Of a DNA stretch of 45,911 bases, positions 40,627 through 45,911 are shown piece by piece; the stretch's first letter is position 1; every line of letters starts with the position of its first letter. The stretch covers positions 1,164,298-1,210,208 of the forward strand of contig BFEA01000033.1 in NCBI GenBank assembly GCA_003427395.1, given 5' to 3'. Under the pieces are notes generated by a model that was given only the letters and a program-made list of their open reading frames with translations, did not search any database and was not told the origin of the DNA. Source of the DNA: Chara braunii. Taxonomy: Eukaryota; Streptophyta; Charophyceae; Charales; Characeae. The translations under genes were made by a program, and so were the position numbers.

Positions 40627-40630
40627 TAAT

Positions 40631-41150
40631 GTTATGCAGCATTTCAATTCAAACAACTTTAGCCTGGAGTCATCTTCATATCCCAAGCCAAACTTGTGTT
40701 AAAAAACAGAATCCAGAAAAAAAGAAGAAAAAAAAGATAGTCCACTGGGCCCGAACATGTGGGTCTGGACCAAGACATCCATATAGACATCCCGGATGAC
40801 TAAAGTGTGGCCCGGGCGTCCGGGTTGGCCGCATAGGAGTTTAAATTAACCCTATTCGGACTATTCCGGATTTCCCCAAACATGTGGGTCCCTACCAGGA
40901 CGTCCATACAGACGTCCCAGACGACTAAAAGTGTACACCGGATATCCGGGTGGGCTGCATAGGAGTTCATATCTAGGTTACCAGTCATCCGATCGAGGAC
41001 TTCTCCCCCGGACGTCTCTGTTGGACGTCCCGTAGGGGAGTTGAACTCATTTTTCACAGACCTAAACATGGAGAAAAAAAAAAAATCGGGGGGGCCCGTG
41101 CACAGGGCAGAGACCCCATTAAAAACAATCATCGCAGGAACAAAATACAT
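40631..41150. repeat. GGACGTCC-rich repeat, about 125-bp tandem duplication
   Basis: ACATGTGGGTC occurs at 40755 and 40880, each followed by CAxGACxTCCATAxAGACxTCCC and GGCTGCATAGGAG or GGCCGCATAGGAG (offset 125 bp). GGACGTCC palindromes recur to about 41030. No coding sequence. Similar words are at 3835-3900. Confidence 0.6.
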
Positions 41151-41480
41151 TAAAAATGGGGAAGAGAGGGGGGCGGGAGGATTGGGATGGTGGAGGGTCC
41201 GCTAATGCAGGAGGTGCAGGATCTGCTACATTCGGAGCGCCTGCTGCAGTAGATGCAGCATCTGCACCATCTACACAATCTGCTGCATCAGATTCACAGG
41301 TGCAACGGAAGCAGCTGCATCTGCAGCAACTGGGTCATCTCCAGCATCTGCTGCAGCAGGTGCTGACCTGCTGCATGTGCAGAAGATGCTGCAGGTGCTG
41401 TAGCGACTGCATCTGTAGCAGCGGGATCATCCGCAGCAGACACAGCAGCTGCTGCAGCACATTACAAGATGTAGAGAGGG
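41151..41480 (+). pseudogene. Alanine-rich/CTGCAG-rich ORF split by solo LTR G
   Basis: The frame from 41156 starts MGKRGGREDWDGGGSANAGG and runs through TGCAGC/CTGCTG-rich sequence. In another frame the sequence reads on across the GAGGG target site into the acidic stretch at 43638-43760. No family was recognised; it may be a transposon-derived or fortuitous frame. Confidence 0.4.
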
Positions 41481-43632
41481 TGTTGCATACCATAACGGTA
41501 CAGACCAGAACAAGAACCGACCTCTCTCACATAGTACAGGATAGCACAGCGGAAGGCTAAAATACCAATGATCAGGCCAATCAATGTCGCAATGCAGACC
41601 AAACATACATCCTCATCATCACATGGTGTGAAGGGGCCTGGCGCTCACACAGGAACAATGCGCCAGTCCCCTACCATACACAGACGAAGAGGAGGGGGAT
41701 CAGACTAAGAAGAGGGGGAAGATCGGAATGCCGTCAACTCCAAGTCTTCGGTACAGGTCCCAAATAATCCCTCGTCCAATGTCTCGATCCCAATGTCGAG
41801 TCTGAATCCAAATGTCGTCAAATCTCAAAGTCTCAAATCTCTCTCTCTCTCTCGTAGTCTGCAGATACCGAGAAGTCGGGTAGCGAAAGGGTGAGGGAGA
41901 AATGGACTTAGAGGAGGAAGAAGAAGAACTCTCTCTCTCTCTTTGGTGCCAAGTACTGACTTGTGAATGTGGCGCCTTATTGCAGGTACATCGAAGACGA
42001 AGCGGGAGCTATGGCACCACCCCCCTCTCTCTCTCCCAACGCTACTCTAAGCTCCTAATAGCGCCCAGCGCTGATGACTACTCCTAGCGCTAGCTACTAC
42101 TACTGCAGCGCTCCTGCAGAGTGCTGCGTCCGAATCCTGAAGACTGCCTCCTGAACTGCACGTGAAGTGCCTCTGAACTGCCTGCAGCCTGCAGGGCGGA
42201 CCAGTACTATATAGTGCTGGTCCTGCCTCGGAGGCTGCTCTTGCCCATGCCAAATCGTGCCAGACCCTGGCGTTGAAGTTCAAACAAAGGTTGTCTTGAA
42301 ACAGGCCCAAAAATGGTCTGTGCTAAACCCTGGTCTGGTGCCTAAGTTTCAGGGCAGATCGACTTTATGAGGGCCTGAAAATGGCCCTCCTTTTCAGGCT
42401 TTTAGGCTGAAACGACACAGGGCCTGGAGGGCCCTTATTTTCCGTCTGGTAGTGCAAGGAACATGAATATGGACGAAGTACAGAAATCCAGAATGAAAAA
42501 TCACACTGAAGTCCAAGTCGTCAAAGCCAAAGCAGATAGCACATGGAACCGAGTAACCATCCCATTGAGAATGATACAGAAGAATCGTGAGTCAATGTCC
42601 ATGCCCAACAGGGCAACACCAACAGCATAACCCAAATGTAGTAACCATCCCATTGAGAATGATACAGAAGAATCGTGAGTCAATGTCCATGCCCAACAGG
42701 GCAACACCAACAGCATAACCCAAATGTAGCTCTCTCTTGTGAATGGCGCCAGGCGCCCTATCTACTCTACAGTCTAGCCTACAACTACAGCAATGAAAGC
42801 AACCAGACAACTTGACTACCAGCAAGTGATGATGTCAACACCAATGCCGACCTCCACCTCCACCAGGTACATGTCCTCTTCACCCACACTCTCCCTTGTA
42901 CCCACACAGCGCCCTTCACCTCCGAAGAACCACCTTCGCCCTTCACCCCTCTCTGCACCCTCATGCGGCCCGGCTATGGCCGCCAGTGCCCTGGTGCACA
43001 GGCAGCACCCTACCGCCTAGCGCTGGCCTGCCTTGCACCTCTCTTAGCGCAGCGCAGCAGCAGCAGCAGCTCGCATTCGCGCAGTGTGCCGGCATTGCCC
43101 GCAATGGCCAAGATCTCTTGCCACTCGCCCTGCTTGCCTATATGCCAGTGCAGCGTGTGGGCGGCCTCCCTTCAGCCTGTGACCGGGGCCCAGAGGCTGA
43201 ACCCAGCCCGATACAGTTGGGCCCCGGTGCAATGCAGTTGCACCTCCTTCATCAAGGCCTGCGGCCAGATTCAGATAGTGGGCCGATTTCCCTTTGGCAT
43301 TTTCGGCCTCTATACCCAGCATGCATTGTCGGCCTCACGTTCGAGTGCCCAGGGCCTAACTAACTCAGAGGCCCTGGGCTTTCAGCTTTTGCTGAAATCC
43401 GAGACTCGGTGCACTCCAACCAACTGGCGTGCTGCAACCATATGGACCCCACTTCGTGAAATGTTGGAACAGAGGGCTCTTGTTGATTTGCTGGCCCGCC
43501 TTCACTTAGGGCGGGCACGAGGCTTGCTGGGGCCTTAGCCCAGAACATGTACATCATGGCAAGGCCCCTACTTGAGGGCTCAATCCTCACAGTAGGGCCC
43601 TAAAGGCCTGTGTGGATATGCAGTATGCCACA
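41481..43632 (-). repeat. Solo LTR G
   Basis: 2152 bp bounded by TGTTGCATACC (41481) and GTATGCCACA (43632), the same termini as the E LTR, and flanked by identical GAGGG (41476-41480 and 43633-43637). No primer site, polypurine tract or internal region adjoins, so this is a complete solo LTR left by LTR-LTR recombination. It shares E-LTR landmarks (CGACCTCTC, GACGAAGCGGGAGCTATGG, a TATATAG box near 42210) but is twice as long. Confidence 0.85.
42553..42728. repeat. Perfect 2 x 88-bp tandem repeat
   Basis: GTAACCATCCCATTGAGAAT starts at 42553 and 42641. The two 88-bp units are identical by inspection. Confidence 0.95.
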
Positions 43633-43790
43633 GAGGGGGACAGGGAGGAGGAGGAAGAAGAAGAGGGGGAGGACGACGACGATTATGAGGAGGGGGCCGA
43701 AGAGGAGGAGGAGGAGGAGGACGACGAGGTAGAGGGGAAGGAGGGAGGGAGGGGGATGTGATGGGAGGAGAAGGAGGAGGGGAGTCACCT
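43633..43790 (+). other. GGA/GAC-rich acidic stretch
   Basis: One frame encodes a run of Glu/Asp with an internal DDDDYEEGAEEEEE. It is directly downstream of the GAGGG duplication and would continue the left flank at 41480 if LTR G were absent. Confidence 0.5.
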
Positions 43791-44633
43791 ACCTGGCGGT
43801 GGTTGGGATGCCAGCATGGGGTTGCGGCCGCTGGAGCAGGCATGAATGTTCCGCAACGCCCAACAACCAAACGGCCTCGCCCAAATAGCGTGCGAGGCAG
43901 GGGCCCTCCGGAGGCAAATTTTGAAATCTTCAAGACTGACAGCCCAGATTGGGCCTTTATTTTTAGAGGCAAATTTTGAAATTCCAGAAGGCCCAAATCG
44001 AGCTATTAATCTTCAAGATCTGACTGCCCAGATTGGGCCTTTTTTTCTTCAATTTTTTAGGCCCTACCGCCTCAAAAAAAATGTATCTCAGGCCTGGTAC
44101 GCCACCCCATGACCTCCCGAACACGTCCAGGCCCCAAAATCGCCAAAAATTGGGGGGGCCCTATATTTCTCAGGGGCCAGACAAGTTGTCCAGGGAGGAT
44201 GTCTCCGGAGTTGTCCGACCGGACAACCCGGACAACTGGGGGGGTCGTGCACGTCCGCCCCAGAAAGTTAGGTTTATATTGAGCCTGTTTCAGATGTCGT
44301 AAGTCCGCATACTCCTCACGCATGGCGTGAGGGCTGAAGAGATGGATCTACTAATGGCAATCGTGAATGCATTTGTATTACGGATGAAATTAATCAACCA
44401 AAAGGATGTTGAGTAGGGAAATCGCGAATGACCGTCAATTGGAAAAGGAACTCTCCTGCATGTGATCAAAGCATGATCATGCCTCCCAGGTCAAGTTGTC
44501 AAGACAACCAACACTACTTAGCAATCCTCAAGAGAATGAAAATGGAATTAATGGGTTTTGTAGACTCATTCAAGACATTAGCCAGTGTCCAAGGGCGCAG
44601 GAGAGAGATTCCTGAATTCAAGTTACTACTCAC
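43791..44633. other. Intron 5' part with short repeats and palindromes
   Basis: AGGCAAATTTTGAAAT occurs at 43912 and 43967, each followed by CAGATTGGGCCTTT-type sequence. GTTGTCCGACCGGACAAC (near 44210) is a palindrome, with related TTGTCC words nearby. Nothing recognisable remains from about 44280 to the splice donor. Confidence 0.55.
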
Positions 44634-44717
44634 CTCTGCAGCACTGATCTTGTCTGGCCGTGATACGTAATCTTCCAAGTCCACCTCGTCACTCAAATTC
44701 ATCTTAGATGTGCACAC
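44634..44717 (-). CDS. RPT3: RPT3 penultimate exon
   Basis: 28 codons, [18 protein letters not shown] followed by [10 protein letters not shown], from the C-terminal helical lid of the AAA+ domain of proteasome ATPase RPT3. Acceptor TTATCCGCTGCAG ends at 44718; donor GTGAGT starts at 44633. Phase 0 on both sides. The sequence is the plant-type RPT3 segment that directly precedes the last exon's AICQEAGMHAVRKNRY. Earlier exons (Walker A/B, coiled coil) are not in the window and must lie beyond 45911. Confidence 0.95.
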
Positions 44718-45046
44718 CTGCAGCGGATAAGAAGGCGAAGAAGGGACGGAGACAGAAACCAGCACAAGGGAAAAAAATACCCAAACACGGTGAGCCGAAC
44801 AAGACGCAGGTACACAAACAAGCACGAGACAAAGCACATGGAAGAGTACACTATCACACACATACGTGAGCACAGCCGTGACAAGTGCGTTCAAAACAGT
44901 AGTGGAACCAAACAGAGTGCGTTCAAACCAGTAGTGGAACCAAACAGATTAGGCTATTCTTCATACAGCCAGGTTATGAAAATTGTCAACTTGAGAGCCA
45001 CTTTACTTGTAGAGTTGTAATATTATGAATTATGCCTACAGTGCGC
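44718..45046 (-). other. RPT3: RPT3 upstream intron, non-repetitive part
   Basis: No further RPT3 exon found up to 45911. GTGCGTTCAAAC..AGTAGTGGAACCAAACAGA is tandemly repeated near 44885-44948. Otherwise nothing recognisable. Confidence 0.6.
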
Positions 45047-45472
45047 TGTTGGCACAAATACCCTTACAAGTTACAAGGGTATTTGTCATTGTTTTTGCGT
45101 CCCGCATGAGTCGCATCTGTAATGACAAATGAGGCTTGTTTCGCTCGATGCATGGTACCGCATTTTTCAGTTCTGCCCTCGGGGCCTTTGCAGAAATGCC
45201 CCTGGTACCGTACGTGTCACCGGTACTTATACCGGCTCCCCGTATGGTATGGGTACCAGTCTCATACCAGTTTTCTGCTGTACTCGTACTCAGTGTGACT
45301 TCAACTTTGTGTTCGGAAATCCAAGACTTCAACTTTGCAACTTTGCCACTTCGTGTCTGCGTCCGTCGAGTCGAGTCGTGTCGAGTCTGTGTCGAGTTGA
45401 GTGTGTGTGTGTGCTCTCACTCTCTCCCTCTCTCCCTCTCTCTCCCAGCCTCGTTGCCTCAGCCCCGTCACA
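45047..45472 (+). repeat. LTR of element H
   Basis: 426 bp, TGTTGGCACAAA...CCCCGTCACA, with the second half clearly related to the A LTR (CAACTTTGCCACTT, GTCGAGTCGAG, GAGTGTGTGTGTG, CTCTCCCTCTCTC). Its start can fold: CAAATACCCTT (45055-45065) pairs with AAGGGTATTTG (45075-45085), and ATTTGTCATT (45081-45090) with AATGACAAAT (45121-45130). Confidence 0.75.
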
Positions 45473-45473
45473 C

Positions 45474-45485
45474 TGGTATCGGAGC
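45474..45485 (+). other. Primer binding site of element H
   Basis: TGGTATCGGAGC, one base after the LTR end. This marks a 5' LTR, so element H continues to the right beyond the window. Confidence 0.85.
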
Positions 45486-45870
45486 GGTTCGAACCCGCCC
45501 AACCCACCCTGCTTCGTTGTCACCACCTGGCCATCATCAGCATCATCGTCGTGATCGTCGTCGTCGTAGCACCACGTCATCGCCGTGACCGTCACCGTCG
45601 TGCCACGTCATCATCGTTATCGTCGTCGTCGTACCACAACATCATCGTCACCGTCGCGCTCGTCGTTGTCATGCCCCACGTCGCCATCGCCATGCCCGTC
45701 ATCCTCGTCATCGCGCCGTGCCATCCTCGACATCGTCGTTGCCACCGCCCAGATAAGTAATCGACGACAATTTTCTTTCTACTATTTTTATTCTTCGCTT
45801 ATTCTTATCTTCTTCTTCTTCGCGACTCCGATCCCGCTCCCACGCAACCTCCCCTCACCGACTCTCGATC

Positions 45871-45871
<1 letters not shown>
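45486..45871 (+). other. Leader of element H
   Basis: CATCGTCGTCG/GCCACGTCATCG repeats as in A's leader, then TTTTCTTTCTACTATTTTT as at 10345. The frame at 45401-45760 is a composition artefact. Confidence 0.65.

Positions 45872-45911
<40 letters not shown>
45872..45911. repeat. C40 homopolymer at window edge
   Basis: Forty Cs in a row up to the last base. A genuine run in a C-rich leader is possible, but such a run at a window edge also suggests a sequencing or gap-filling limit. Confidence 0.9.

Larger units (their letters stand above)
2298..44633 (-). other. RPT3: RPT3 last intron, 42,336 bp
   Basis: Donor: GAG|GTGAGT at 44633-44628 on the minus strand. Acceptor: TTGCCGCAG|ATT ending at 2298. 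Both flanking exons are phase 0 and the joined peptide (...DKISAAE + IHAICQEAG...) runs straight through a conserved RPT3 segment. The intron contains at least six LTR-element insertions in both orientations and no other host gene that I can recognise. Because exon order, strand, phase and splice sites all agree, chance or a misjoined scaffold is unlikely, although a local assembly error inside the repeats cannot be ruled out. Confidence 0.9.

Noticed and set aside
45401-45760. Val/Ile-rich ORF in element H leader
   Set aside because: Arises from ATCGTCGTC repeats that also occur in A's non-coding leader.
44721-45911. Further upstream RPT3 exon within the window
   Set aside because: I looked on the minus strand for the segment preceding VCTSKMNLS and found only intron and element H sequence.
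1-45911. tRNA, rRNA or other structured RNA genes
   Set aside because: No cloverleaf or rRNA-like segment was recognised; the tRNA-like words are primer binding sites next to LTRs.

Overview
The window reads as nuclear DNA of a green-lineage eukaryote, most likely a charophyte alga such as Chara. This is an inference from a land-plant-like proteasome gene, the dense degraded Ty3/Gypsy elements and the many GA/CT microsatellites; no species was confirmed. The only host gene I can support is on the minus strand. Two exons of the 26S proteasome ATPase RPT3 lie at opposite ends: the penultimate exon at 44634-44717 and the last exon at 2163-2297. They join in phase 0 with consensus splice sites, and the joined protein continues the RPT3 C-terminus without a gap. 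Everything from 2298 to 44633 is therefore one intron of about 42.3 kb, made mostly of dead LTR retrotransposons.

Intron layout, in order of insertion inferred from target-site duplications (TSDs). Element F (plus) landed in the intron; its 3' LTR is 39723-40626 and its internal region 33458-39722. Element E (minus) landed inside F's 5' LTR with TSD GGTAC; its 5' LTR is 31666-32695 and its 3' LTR part is about 4180-4859. The left end of E and the first 106 bp of F's 5' LTR now sit in inverted orientation at about 3314-3774, so a roughly 0.9 kb inversion has happened there. Element A (plus) interrupts E: 5' LTR 4883-5393, gag-pol with chromodomain 19101-24785, 3' LTR 25726-26240. Inside A's leader lie element B (5464-10229, minus LTRs but a plus-strand gag) and element C (about 11437-17150, a gag-pol fragment with a duplicated reverse transcriptase). 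Element G is a 2.15 kb solo LTR (41481-43632, TSD GAGGG). Element H starts in the next upstream RPT3 intron (LTR 45047-45472) and runs off the right end.

All element genes are broken by stops and frameshifts, and many catalytic or zinc-binding residues are lost; none looks capable of moving on its own. Families with quite different LTRs share a tRNA-iMet-like primer binding site (TGGTATCGGAGC). Tandem duplications of many sizes occur (43, 45, 53, 88, 125, 131, 141, 330, 531 and 775 bp). Positions 1-2162 are the 3' side of RPT3 plus unclassified sequence containing five undetermined bases.

The gene and the elements do not cooperate in any way I can see. The biology of interest is that an essential housekeeping gene carries an intron this large and this rearranged just before its last exon, which encodes the C-terminal tail that docks the ATPase ring to the 20S core.
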